A stretch of 64,000 nucleotides of DNA from Chromobacterium sp. IIBBL 290-4. GTDB taxonomy: Bacteria > Pseudomonadota > Gammaproteobacteria > Burkholderiales > Chromobacteriaceae. A model generated the notes under the pieces. It worked only from the letters and a program-made list of their open reading frames with translations, was not told the origin of the DNA and searched no databases. The translations under genes and the position numbers were made by a program. How positions within the stretch are numbered: position 1 is the stretch's first letter; each line of letters starts with the position of its first letter. The stretch lies in assembly GCF_024207115.1 (NCBI RefSeq), contig NZ_CP100128.1:3782001-3846000 (forward strand), written 5' to 3'. This document shows, in pieces, positions 33,922 to 42,314 of this stretch.

Positions 33922-34530
33922 TTAGCCGAAACCGCGCTGTCGCAGCGCCTGGTAGAGCATGGCCACGCCCAGAGCGTCGTTCAAGGCGTCATGCCGCGGC
34001 GGGGCCGGGATGGCCAGGTCGCGGTAGAGCTCGCCCAGCCGCAGGTCGATGTGCGCGCCGGGATGTTGTTTGAACTTGTAGTCGTAATAGCGGCTGGAGA
34101 TTTCGATTTGCCGTTGCGGCAGGCCGATGCCGATCAGCGGTTTGACCAGCTTGTTCAGCACCGCCACATCGTATTCCAGGTAGTAGCCAAGCAAGGGGCG
34201 GCCGCCGATGAAGTCCAGCAGCCGGGTGACGGCGTCTCGCGGAGGCAGCCCCTGATCCACATCGCGCCGTCGCAGCCCGTGGATGGCGATATTGGACGCC
34301 TCCGGCGCGCTGTCAGGACGGACCAGCAAGTTGAGCGCCTCGCTTTGCAGGATGCGGTTGCCCCGCAGCCGCACCGCGGCGATGGATAAAACCTCCGCCT
34401 TGGCGATGTCCAGGCTGGTGGTTTCGCAGTCCAGGCTGACCACTTCGTCCGGATGCTCATCGAACAAATGCATCCATGCCGGATCGCGCAGCCGGGTGCG
34501 CAAGTAATGCCGATAGAGGCGGAGCAGCAT
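33922..34530 (-). CDS. DEDD-type 3'-5' exonuclease (DnaQ-like)
   Basis: The 202-residue protein has the three exonuclease motifs: SLDCETTSLD (about 33-42, Exo I), GYYLEYDVAVLN (about 115, Exo II) and HDALNDALGVAM (about 178, Exo III with the DEDDh His). It resembles the proofreading subunit domain of DNA polymerase III but stands apart from replication genes. Its start codon shares a base with the stop of the DUF294 gene (TGATG), so the two are coupled, a pairing found in many proteobacteria. Confidence 0.85.
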   Translation of the reverse strand: MLLRLYRHYLRTRLRDPAWMHLFDEHPDEVVSLDCETTSLDIAKAEVLSIAAVRLRGNRILQSEALNLLVRPDSAPEASNIAIHGLRRRDVDQGLPPRDAVTRLLDFIGGRPLLGYYLEYDVAVLNKLVKPLIGIGLPQRQIEISSRYYDYKFKQHPGAHIDLRLGELYRDLAIPAPPRHDALNDALGVAMLYQALRQRGFG

Positions 34531-36335
34531 CAGAAGCTGCCCAAGCGATAATGATGGCGCAGTTGCGCCTTGAAACGTTTCACCACCGCCAGCGCCTCTT
34601 TCAATAAGTCGCGCTCCAGGGTGCCCAGCGTTTCCGGCTCCAGCAGGTTGTCGGCCGGCAAGCCGGCGTCCAGTCTGCGCAAACCATGGTCCAGGCGCAG
34701 TTGGGACAGGCAGGACAGCGCGTCCTGGATATCCGCGGCCAGCGCCGCTTCCAGATATCCCTTGGCCGCCAGGCTTTGGGCGCGGGCGGCGCTGTTGGTG
34801 TCTTCGATATCATGCTCCAGCGCCAGCGCGCGCAGGCCGTGCGTCAGCGGAAAAATGCCGCCTTTCTTCAGGTCCAAGGCCTCTCGGCCTTCGTGCTCGC
34901 GCGTTTTCAGCCGCGAGAACGGGCCTAGCGGCGTGTCGAATTGCTCGATGGCGCGGGCGAAGCGAGAGAAGAAGCTGGCGTCGTCCTGCAGCCGGCTGCG
35001 CAGATAGTCCTGGCTTTGCCGCAGCAGCGAAGCATCGCCGCATACCGCCTCGGCGTCGACGAAGATTGCCAGCTGCATCATGCCCTCGCCGCTGGGGCGG
35101 GCGAGCCAGTCGTGGATGCGGTCGCGCATTTCGGACTGGCTGAGCCGCCAGGGGGGATTGCTGATCATCACGCCGCCGGGGCAGGGCGGGTAGCCGAAGC
35201 GGGCCAGCGCCGCGGAGAACTCCAGGCAGCTTTGCTCCAGCTTGGCGTGGCGATAGCCGTCGCGCAGCAGCAGCGCGTTGTCCTGATCGGTTTTCAGTAT
35301 CTGCTCGCCGCGGCCTTCCGAGCCCAGCACCAGGAGGCAGCTGTTTTCCAGCAGATCGGGCGGCGCGATCATGCCCCAGGCGCGGGCGAACAGGCGGACG
35401 TTGAGCGCGGCCACCAGCTTGCCCAGTTGCGGCGGGCGGACGCCGTGGCCGGTGAGAATGCGGACCAGCCGGTCGATCTGGCCGGCGATGTCGGCCAGCT
35501 CATCCAGCGTTTCCGCGCGTTCCAGTCGCTGGGCGATCAGGTGGGAGTGGTTGGAAAAGTAGGACAGCACGTCCACCTGGGCCAGCATGCCTTTGGGCTG
35601 GCCCTGTTCGGTCACCACCAGCCGCCGCAGATTGCGCTGGGTCATCAGCAGCAGGGCGTTGAACAGGAAGTCGTCGATGTCGATGCTGAGCAGGGTGTAG
35701 CTGCAGTGCCTTCCCACCGGCTCGCCGCTGTCAACGCCATCGATGATGATGTCGCGGAAGTCGGTGGTGGTGAAGATGCCGAGCTTGTCGCCGGCGCGCA
35801 CCAGCACCGACTTGCTGCGATTCTGTTTCATCGCCGCCGCGGTGTCGCGGATGCTGGCGTCGGCATCGACGAAAACCGGCTGGCGGCAGCCGGCGTCGCG
35901 CACGGTGGCGGTAAGCAGCGTTTGCAGCTCGCGGTTGCCGGCGCGCTGCGCCAGCATGCCCAGTTTTTGCGAAACGTCGGCGAAAAAAAACGCGCCGAAG
36001 CGCGGATTGCTGGCGGTCAGGCGGAGCACGGCCTCGCGCGGCAGCGACAGCAGCAGGGCCTCTTCCTCGACGACGAAGCGGTTAAGCGTTTGCTCCGCGG
36101 CCAGGGCGCGGGCGTCGAAGCTGTCGCCGGGGTGGTAGCGGGCGGCCACTTCGTCGCCCGCCAGTTCCGCCACTACGCCCTTGATGATGACGAATAGCGC
36201 GTCGGGGCCTTGGCCGGGGCCCAGCACTTGGGCTTCATCGGGAAAGTAGACGATGTCGGCCTTGGCCTCCAGCGCGTCGCGCTCGGCGGGGCTTAGGCTG
36301 TCGAAAGGCGGTTGGCTGAAGTCGAAACGGCTCAT
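34530..36335 (-). CDS. Cyclic-nucleotide-binding, CBS and DUF294 nucleotidyltransferase-like signalling protein
   Basis: The 601-residue protein has an N-terminal cNMP-binding domain (about 15-125), two CBS motifs (about 150-275; NRSKSVLVRAGDKLGIFTTT, RRLVVTEQGQPKGMLAQVD), a DUF294 nucleotidyltransferase-like domain (SCLLVLGSEGRGEQILKTDQ, DNALLL, about 330-355) and a C-terminal substrate-binding domain to the end. The GSEGRGEQ and DQD motif matches GlnD-like transferases, but the substrate is unknown. It is translationally coupled to the exonuclease gene. Adenine-nucleotide control through CBS is plausible. Confidence 0.87.
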   Translation of the reverse strand: MSRFDFSQPPFDSLSPAERDALEAKADIVYFPDEAQVLGPGQGPDALFVIIKGVVAELAGDEVAARYHPGDSFDARALAAEQTLNRFVVEEEALLLSLPREAVLRLTASNPRFGAFFFADVSQKLGMLAQRAGNRELQTLLTATVRDAGCRQPVFVDADASIRDTAAAMKQNRSKSVLVRAGDKLGIFTTTDFRDIIIDGVDSGEPVGRHCSYTLLSIDIDDFLFNALLLMTQRNLRRLVVTEQGQPKGMLAQVDVLSYFSNHSHLIAQRLERAETLDELADIAGQIDRLVRILTGHGVRPPQLGKLVAALNVRLFARAWGMIAPPDLLENSCLLVLGSEGRGEQILKTDQDNALLLRDGYRHAKLEQSCLEFSAALARFGYPPCPGGVMISNPPWRLSQSEMRDRIHDWLARPSGEGMMQLAIFVDAEAVCGDASLLRQSQDYLRSRLQDDASFFSRFARAIEQFDTPLGPFSRLKTREHEGREALDLKKGGIFPLTHGLRALALEHDIEDTNSAARAQSLAAKGYLEAALAADIQDALSCLSQLRLDHGLRRLDAGLPADNLLEPETLGTLERDLLKEALAVVKRFKAQLRHHYRLGSF

Positions 36336-36390
36336 GGCGGGTCCGTCGGAATAGGCCGGACTTCAGCATACCGCCAATCGGCGTGGGGCG

Positions 36391-37170
36391 TCAGTCCGGC
36401 TTGCGTATCATCAGCGGCGCGCCGTCGCGGAACAGTATCAGCTCGCCGGGGGATAGCGCCGTCCAATGCTCGTTGTCGGTCAGCGGCTGGGTGGCGACCA
36501 TCGCCACTTGATCGCGCGGCGTGGTGACGGTGGCGAAGTCCACGCTGACATCGTCGTCGACCAGATGGGCGGTGTTGAACGGGGCGCGGCGAATGATGTA
36601 GTGCAAATGGGTGGAGCAATGGACGAACAGCACCTCGCCATTGCTCAGCATGAAGTTGAACACGCCGCTGCCGCTGATCTCGGCCGCCAGGCGCGCCACC
36701 TCCTCGAACAAGGCCGCCAGCTCCGGCGCTTGCGCCCATTTGGCGCGCAGTTTTTCCATGAGGTAGCAGAAGGCGCGCTCGGAGTCGGTGCTGCCGACCG
36801 GATGGAAGAACTGGCCGTCCTCGGGCGCGAAACTTTCCAGATTGCCGTTGTGGGCGAAGATCCAGTACTGGCCCCACATTTCGCGCATGAACGGGTGGGT
36901 ATTGGCCAGGTTGACTTCGCCCTGCGTGGCTTTGCGGATGTGGGCGATGACGTTTTCCGACTTGATCGGGTAGCGCCGCACCAGGTCGGCCACCGGCGAT
37001 TCCACCGAAGGCTTGTCGTCAAGGAAGACGCGGCAACCTTTATTCTCGAAAAAAGCGATGCCCCAGCCGTCGGCGTGATGGTCGGTCAGGCCGCCGCGGC
37101 GATGGAAGCCTTCAAAAGAAAACAGAATGTCGGTCGGGGTATTGCAATTCATGCCCAGCAGCTGGCACAT
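36391..37170 (-). CDS. yafJ: Class II glutamine amidotransferase, YafJ type
   Basis: The 259-residue protein begins MCQLLGMN, exposing Cys2 as the Ntn-hydrolase nucleophile after Met removal. HADGWGIAF, IAHIRKATQG, ANTHPF and FAHNGNL are the glutamine-site motifs shared with GlmS/PurF amidotransferase domains. It has no attached synthase domain, so the ammonia acceptor is unknown. YafJ homologues of this length are common in proteobacteria. Confidence 0.87.
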   Translation of the reverse strand: MCQLLGMNCNTPTDILFSFEGFHRRGGLTDHHADGWGIAFFENKGCRVFLDDKPSVESPVADLVRRYPIKSENVIAHIRKATQGEVNLANTHPFMREMWGQYWIFAHNGNLESFAPEDGQFFHPVGSTDSERAFCYLMEKLRAKWAQAPELAALFEEVARLAAEISGSGVFNFMLSNGEVLFVHCSTHLHYIIRRAPFNTAHLVDDDVSVDFATVTTPRDQVAMVATQPLTDNEHWTALSPGELILFRDGAPLMIRKPD

Positions 37171-37405
37171 CGGCGTAAGTCCACTTTCTAGTTCGGTTGT
37201 TGCCGGCGCGGATTGTCCGCGCCATGGTTTATGTAGCTGAGCTTAGGCGATTCGCGGCGGGCCGGCAATGCTCTTGCGGGCTGTCGGGCGGGGTTTGCTT
37301 GCATTTTAATGAGATATTTAAACCATCAGCCGGCATGAGGGCCGTCCTTCCAGGGCCCCGTGCCGTACTCATTACCGATGTCAGCCCGCGCGGCTAGGCC
37401 CGCTC

Positions 37406-38311
37406 TTACGCGGCGTCCCACGGCGCGGTCTGGCCGCCGAAACGCTCCACCAGGAAATCCAGCAGGCTGCGCAAGGATAGCGGCAGCAAGCGCCGCGAGG
37501 GGTAGAGCGCGTGTATGCCCAAGAGCGGCGGCTGCCAGTCCGGTAGCAGCGCGATCAGCTCCCCGGCCCGGACCGGTTTGGCGGCGAGATAGCTGGGCAT
37601 CATGCTGATGCCGGCGCCTGCCAGCGTGGCGGCCAGCAGCGCGCTGGCCTCGTTGGCGCTGATATTGCCGGCTACCCGCACGCGCGCCTCTTCCGCGCCG
37701 CGCGTCAGCCGCCATTCGCTGCGGCCGAAGTTGCTGTAACTGAGGCAGCGGTGGCTTTCCAGCGCTTGCGGCTGTGCCGGCACGCCATGGGCGGCGAGGT
37801 AGGCGGGGGAGGCCACCAGCAGCGAGCGGCAGTCGCACAGCCGCCTGCCCACCAGGCCGGGATCGGGCTCATTGGTGATGCGGATGGCGAGGTCTATTCT
37901 TTCTTCAATCAGGTTGACCGTTCTATCTCCTAATTGCAGGTCTACTCTGAGTTGAGGATGGCGCTCGCAAAACGCGGCGACCGCTTCGCCCAGCACCGCC
38001 AGTCCGAGCGAGGTGCTGGCGGCCACGCGCAGCAGGCCGCGCACCTGGCCGTCGCGCTGGCTGGCGTCGGCGCGGACTTCCGCGGCCAGCTCCAGCATTT
38101 GCTGGCAGCGCGCCAGGCAGGCCAGGCCGGCGTCGGTGAGCGTGACCTTGCGGGTGGAGCGTTGCAGCAAGCGCACGCCCAGCCATTGCTCCAGCTCCTC
38201 GACGTAGCGGGTCACCATGGGGCGCGACATGTCCAGCTTGTCGCCGGCGGCGGTGAAGCTGCCGAGTTGCGCCACCTCGGCGAAGACTTGCATGGCGGTG
38301 AGTCTGTCCAT
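37406..38311 (-). CDS. LysR-family transcription regulator
   Basis: The 301-residue protein has the LysR helix-turn-helix (MQVFAEVAQLGSFTAAGDKL, then SRPMVTRYVEELEQWLGVRL) and an effector domain (about 90-290; LRVAASTSLGLAVLGEAVAA, RIDLAIRITNEPDPGLVGRR). It is the usual length and of the subgroup that regulates a divergent neighbour; here that is the metallo-beta-lactamase-fold and DsbA-like pair. The 143-bp gap between them holds a dyad suited to such a regulator. Confidence 0.9.
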   Translation of the reverse strand: MDRLTAMQVFAEVAQLGSFTAAGDKLDMSRPMVTRYVEELEQWLGVRLLQRSTRKVTLTDAGLACLARCQQMLELAAEVRADASQRDGQVRGLLRVAASTSLGLAVLGEAVAAFCERHPQLRVDLQLGDRTVNLIEERIDLAIRITNEPDPGLVGRRLCDCRSLLVASPAYLAAHGVPAQPQALESHRCLSYSNFGRSEWRLTRGAEEARVRVAGNISANEASALLAATLAGAGISMMPSYLAAKPVRAGELIALLPDWQPPLLGIHALYPSRRLLPLSLRSLLDFLVERFGGQTAPWDAA

Positions 38312-38348
38312 TTATATGTTTGAAATAAGAAACAATAATGTGCAGTTT

Positions 38349-38383
38349 AATCGATTTATTAGTTCGATTGTTGAGCTTATAGT
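38349..38383 (+). promoter_or_regulatory. Candidate LysR site and promoter of the MBL-fold gene
   Basis: An interrupted dyad AATCGA-N9-TCGATT (38349-38369) lies just upstream of TATAGT (38378-38383), with a poor -35 (TTTATT) 17 bases before it, an arrangement typical of an activator-dependent promoter. The assignment to the divergent LysR protein is inference from position. Confidence 0.45.
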
Positions 38384-38454
38384 GTGCGCATCTTCACTGA
38401 AACGCAGTGCAACCCGCCGGCGGGCGCCGGCTTAAAGACTTAAGGAGTTTCACC

Positions 38455-39315
38455 ATGATTCGTCAAACCCTGATCGCCGCCGCTCTCGCCGCCGCTGGTT
38501 TCGCTCACGCAGGCGACCTCAAGCTGTCCGTCTACAACGCCGACGGCAACAGCTTCAACGTCTCCTCGGTATTGGTGACCGGCGATAAGGACGCCGTGCT
38601 GATCGATACCGGCTTCACCCGCGCCGACGCTTACCGCATCGCCGCCCGCGTGCTGGATAGCGGCAAGAACCTGAAGACCATCTATGTCAGTCAGGCGGAC
38701 CCGGACTACTACTTCGGCGCTTCAGTGCTGAAGCAGATCTTCCCCAAGGCCGAACTGCTGGCCGCGCCGGAAGTGCTGGCCCACATCAAGGGCAATGTGA
38801 AGGGCAAGGTGGCGTTCTGGGGCCCGAAGATGGGCGCCAACGCGCCGCAGGCCAATCCGTTGCTGCCGACCGAAATCAAGGCTGACAAGATCATGCTGGA
38901 AGGCAAGGCGCTGGAGCTGCGCGACACCAAGGGCGTGATGGCGCATCGCGGCTATGTGTGGATTCCGTCCATCCGCGCCATCGTCGGCAATGTAGGCGTC
39001 TATTCCGGCATGCACGTCTGGACGGCCGACACCCAGAACGACGCCGAGCGCAAGGGTTGGTACAAGCAGCTTGACGACATGGAAGCGCTGAAGCCGGAAA
39101 CGGTGGTGCCAGGCCATATGATTGCCGGCGACAAGATGGACGTATCCGCCATCCGTTACACCCGCGACTACCTGAAGACCTTCGAAGCCAAGAACGCCGC
39201 CACCGCCAACAGCGGCGCGCTGATCGAGGCGATGAAGCAGGCTTATCCGCAAGCCGCCGAAGTGTCCACGCTGGAACTGGGCGCCAAGGTGCGCAAGGGC
39301 GAAATGAAGTGGTAA
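38455..39315 (+). CDS. Secreted metallo-beta-lactamase-fold protein with altered metal motif
   Basis: The 286-residue protein has a signal peptide (TLIAAALAAAGFAHA) and the MBL fold: SSVLVTGDKDAVLIDTGFTR (about 35-55) and ETVVPGHMIAG (about 220). In place of the usual THxHxDH zinc motif it reads VSQADPDYYFGA, so the first ligands are Gln and Asp rather than His. It may bind metal differently or be inactive as a hydrolase. AAGGAG precedes the ATG at 38455. It is followed 11 bases later by a DsbA-like gene and is probably regulated by the divergent LysR protein. Confidence 0.82.
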   Translation: MIRQTLIAAALAAAGFAHAGDLKLSVYNADGNSFNVSSVLVTGDKDAVLIDTGFTRADAYRIAARVLDSGKNLKTIYVSQADPDYYFGASVLKQIFPKAELLAAPEVLAHIKGNVKGKVAFWGPKMGANAPQANPLLPTEIKADKIMLEGKALELRDTKGVMAHRGYVWIPSIRAIVGNVGVYSGMHVWTADTQNDAERKGWYKQLDDMEALKPETVVPGHMIAGDKMDVSAIRYTRDYLKTFEAKNAATANSGALIEAMKQAYPQAAEVSTLELGAKVRKGEMKW

Positions 39316-39326
39316 GCGAGAGCGCG

Positions 39327-40010
39327 ATGAAACTGCATTACTTTTACGACCCGCTGTGCGGCTGGTGCTACGGCGCCTCCCCGCTGCTGAAGGCTGCGGC
39401 GGCGGTGCCTGGCGTCAGCGTGGAAATGCACGCCGGCGGCATGATAGACGAGTCCGAGGGCCGCACCATCACGCCGGATTGGCGGGGCTATGTGATGCCG
39501 CACGACGCGCGCATCGCCCAGATGAGCGGCCAGCCTTTCGGCGACGCCTACTTCAATGGCCTGCTGAAGGACATCGGCGCGCCGTTGGCGTCCAACCCGG
39601 CCATCGCCGCGGTGCTGGCGGCGGGCAAGCTGGGTTTGGAACCTCTGGCCATGCTCGCCCGCATCCAGCGCGCCCACTACCAGGAAGGCAAGCGCATCGC
39701 CGAATTCGCGGTGTTGAGCCAACTGGCGGTTGAGCTGGGCGTGGAGCCGGCGCGCTTTGCCGAAGCTTGGCAAGCGGCGCGCGAAGAGGCGGAAAGCCAT
39801 ATAGGCGAAACCCGCCAGCTGATGTCCAGGCTGGGCCTGCGCGGCTTCCCGTCGGCGGTGTTGGAACAGGACGGCAAGCTTGAGCGGCTGGAGTTGTCCG
39901 GCTGGTTCGGCAAGCCGGAGCAACTGGCCGCCGCCCTGGCGGAGCGCCTGCCCAAGCTGGCCGAGGCGGGCGACGACGCCTTGTTCTGCACGCCGGAAAG
40001 CTGCCGCTGA
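39327..40010 (+). CDS. DsbA-family thioredoxin-fold protein
   Basis: The 227-residue protein starts MKLHYFYDPLCGWCYGASPL, with the redox motif CGWC near residue 11, and continues with the helical insertion and C-terminal strand (LGLRGFPSAVLEQDGKL, with the cis-Pro) of the DsbA/FrnE family. There is no signal peptide, so it acts in the cytoplasm. Its substrate is not known. The ATG at 39327 fits the fold better than the upstream GTG at 39309. Confidence 0.83.
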   Translation: MKLHYFYDPLCGWCYGASPLLKAAAAVPGVSVEMHAGGMIDESEGRTITPDWRGYVMPHDARIAQMSGQPFGDAYFNGLLKDIGAPLASNPAIAAVLAAGKLGLEPLAMLARIQRAHYQEGKRIAEFAVLSQLAVELGVEPARFAEAWQAAREEAESHIGETRQLMSRLGLRGFPSAVLEQDGKLERLELSGWFGKPEQLAAALAERLPKLAEAGDDALFCTPESCR

Positions 40011-40035
40011 GATAGGCGGGAATCAATCCAGCCAT

Positions 40036-40071
40036 GAAAACGCCCCTGTCGGCTTATGCCGCAGGGGCGTT
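40036..40071 (-). terminator. Terminator between the DsbA-like and globin genes
   Basis: AACGCCCCTG / CAGGGGCGTT with a loop of 13 bases; the minus-strand copy is followed by TTTTC, serving the globin gene. It lies between convergent genes, so it may act on both strands. Confidence 0.65.
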
Positions 40072-40078
40072 GTCGCGA

Positions 40079-40528
40079 CTACTCTTCCTCGGCGTGCTGC
40101 GGGCTTTGGAACTCGGGGTAGGCGGCTTGCTTCATCGTCGTCGCCACCAGCCTGAAGGTGTCGACCCAGGCGGTGCGCAGCTCCGGCGTCCAGTTCTCCG
40201 CCCCCAGCCCTTGCTTCAGTGTCCACAGCAGGGCATTGCCGACCGGCGTGTAGTCGCCGGGCTGCACGCCGTAATCGACATGCTTGATGGCCAGCTTGGC
40301 CAGCACCGGCGCGATCAGATCCAGATCGTTGAGGCCGGCGATGGCCAGTTTGAGCGTGGACATCAGCATCTGCCGTTGCCGGGCCATGTCGTTTTGGAAC
40401 AGGGTCTGCAGGTCCGGAGCGTACTCAAACAGCTTGTCGTAAAACAGCTGGGCGGCCTGGTCGGCGATCGGTTCGACTTTGGCGAAGCTTTCCTGCACCA
40501 GACGGATCTGCGCGGGGGTGAGAGCCAT
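40079..40528 (-). CDS. Single-domain haemoglobin (Vitreoscilla-type globin)
   Basis: The 149-residue protein has the globin fold: N-terminal LTPAQIRLVQESFAKVEP, the B/C helix FYDKLFEYAPDLQTLF (B10 Tyr), and the proximal haem His in LAKLAIKHVDYGV (about residue 86). It lacks the flavin-reductase domain of flavohaemoglobins. Such globins bind oxygen and detoxify nitric oxide with a reductase partner. No FNR-type site is obvious in the upstream gap. Confidence 0.88.
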   Translation of the reverse strand: MALTPAQIRLVQESFAKVEPIADQAAQLFYDKLFEYAPDLQTLFQNDMARQRQMLMSTLKLAIAGLNDLDLIAPVLAKLAIKHVDYGVQPGDYTPVGNALLWTLKQGLGAENWTPELRTAWVDTFRLVATTMKQAAYPEFQSPQHAEEE

Positions 40529-40591
40529 GTCACGCTCCTTGGGGGCGGATAATGACTTCAGCTTAGCAAATGTTCGCGCAAGTTCGAGCGT

Positions 40592-42100
40592 TTATGACGT
40601 TTGTCCGCCAGGCTGCGCGAGGTCTCTTTCTATCATGTCCAGCACTTTCTGCGCCTTGGCGCGCGGACTGGCGCCAGGCATGTCGGGCAGGGCGATGTCG
40701 GGCTGGATGCCCGCAACCTCATCGCTGCCGTCCTTTCTTAGCCGCACGCAATTCGGGATGCGGAAGCGCAAGCCTGAGTGGGGCAGCGTCAAGGGCAGGT
40801 TGGTGCCCATGAAGCCGCAGCCGTCGCCTCCGGTCTTGGCGCCGATGATTTTAGCCAGGCGATTGTCTTGTATCGTGGCGGCGAACATTTCCGCCGAGGA
40901 ATAGGATTTGCCATCGGTCAGCACATAGGCGGGACCAGGCCAGGCGGCCTGGCTTTGAAAGGCGAGGGCGGGCCAGAACAGATTTTCCGCCACCGCCTGA
41001 GAGTATCGGCCGGCTTCCAATTCCGCCAGCAAGCCGGAGGCGTAGCCAGTCTGCATCAGTCCGCTGTAGGGCGCTTCCGGCTTGAAAGCGCGCTGTTCGC
41101 GCCAAGCCCAATCCATTCCGGTGCGCGGATGTTGTTTGAGATCGGTGTGCAGGCTGCGAACCTGCAGCAGGAAGGGCTGCAGAATGGTTTTGTCTTGCGG
41201 CGTGGTGTCCGGCGGCAGGCCGCTGCTCAAGTCTTCCTCCCATCCTTTCAGGTAATTTTCAGCCGCTTGCGAGCGCGTCATCCATAACGGCGCGGCCTTG
41301 CCCGGCTTGGCGCCCAGCAGTCGCGCCATGCTGTTGCCGCTGTCGTTGCCGCCGGGATTGTCGCCGACATCGATAATCAGGGCCTGCGCGCCGGCGGCCT
41401 TCAGATCGCGCATGCGCTGAGCGGTTTCGGCATACCACTGCTTCATGGTTTCGCCAAACAGCTGGTCCGGGTCGAAATGTCCCACGCGCGCCGACACCGC
41501 GCTCCAGGCGCGCTGGCAAGCCAGGGGATAGTCGTGCGGAGAGAAGGAGGCGATGCGCAGCAGGCCCAGCTTGCCTTTCGGGCCCAAGTCTATGATGGCG
41601 CTGCGCATGGACTGGCTCAAGCCGTCGCTCAATAGCCTGACGCCGGGCAAGGTCTCGAAGGGCAGGGAGAAATTGATGCGGCTGCTTTGCACATAGCCTT
41701 GGGCGGCGCAGCCATCCAGCGGCGAGTCCAGCGCGGGGTCGCGTTTGGGTGGCTCGCTCGCGGCGGCCGCCGCCGGTGCGGGCGGGGCGGCTTTGAGCAA
41801 GGAAAAGTGGCCGTCATGGAAGCCGCTTTGAAAGTCCAGAATCGCTCGGCGGGCCTCGCCATCGTCGCGGGCCGCGGCCAGCGCGGCTTGCGCTTTCTGG
41901 TTCAGCGCAGGCAGGTCCACGCCGCTTTGCGGCGACGCCATCCAGGCCAGGTGGGAGTAGCGTTTCTCCAGCTCTTGTTTCAGCAGTTGGAAGTCATGCT
42001 GCCAAGCCTTGGCGTCAAAGCTTGTTGCCGCGGCGGCCTGGCAATTGGCGGCCGCCAGCAGGCATAGCGCGGCGGGAAATAGGAATGAATGGCGTCTCAT
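40592..42100 (-). CDS. Secreted S41-family (tail-specific protease-like) peptidase
   Basis: The 502-residue protein has a signal peptide (FLFPAALCLLAAANCQA) and the S41 core: GALQALIIDVGDNPGGNDSG-type strand (about 255-275) and a catalytic Ser-Lys region, VLTDGKSYSSAEMFAATIQD followed by IIGAKTGGDGCGF (about 410-445). There is no visible PDZ domain, unlike CtpA. Around 110-125 it has a Pro/Ala-rich linker. The substrate is unknown. It faces away from the chitinase gene, with 214 bases between them. Confidence 0.8.
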   Translation of the reverse strand: MRRHSFLFPAALCLLAAANCQAAAATSFDAKAWQHDFQLLKQELEKRYSHLAWMASPQSGVDLPALNQKAQAALAAARDDGEARRAILDFQSGFHDGHFSLLKAAPPAPAAAAASEPPKRDPALDSPLDGCAAQGYVQSSRINFSLPFETLPGVRLLSDGLSQSMRSAIIDLGPKGKLGLLRIASFSPHDYPLACQRAWSAVSARVGHFDPDQLFGETMKQWYAETAQRMRDLKAAGAQALIIDVGDNPGGNDSGNSMARLLGAKPGKAAPLWMTRSQAAENYLKGWEEDLSSGLPPDTTPQDKTILQPFLLQVRSLHTDLKQHPRTGMDWAWREQRAFKPEAPYSGLMQTGYASGLLAELEAGRYSQAVAENLFWPALAFQSQAAWPGPAYVLTDGKSYSSAEMFAATIQDNRLAKIIGAKTGGDGCGFMGTNLPLTLPHSGLRFRIPNCVRLRKDGSDEVAGIQPDIALPDMPGASPRAKAQKVLDMIERDLAQPGGQTS

Positions 42101-42190
42101 GAGTTGGATCTGTGTTTGTCCTAATAGGTAGCATCATAAAATCTCGCTGCAAAAATGACAATTAAATTATAAGTGCCAAAAATTTATTAT

Positions 42191-42296
42191 TTGACATCTA
42201 AATCGAGTGTGACTGATTGATTGAAATTTACTTGACATTTAATGCTTGAAACTTGCTGATGGTGACATACGCTGAAATACCAATTAAATACCAATT
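42191..42296 (+). promoter_or_regulatory. Repeat-rich AT-rich control region of the chitinase gene
   Basis: Two copies of TTGACAT-TAA (42191-42201 and 42232-42242, 41 bp apart) and two tandem copies of AATACCAATT (42276-42285 and 42287-42296, 11-bp period) lie in the AT-rich gap before the chitinase ribosome site. Spacing by whole helical turns suggests regulator binding on one DNA face. No lux-type palindrome for quorum-sensing control is evident. Confidence 0.4.
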
Positions 42297-42314
42297 GTGA
42301 CAAGGAGACGGCAA

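Noticed and set aside
42101..42314. A lux-box type palindrome before the chitinase gene
   Set aside because: I looked for a CTG-N10-CAG-like dyad expected for Chromobacterium quorum control and found none in this gap.
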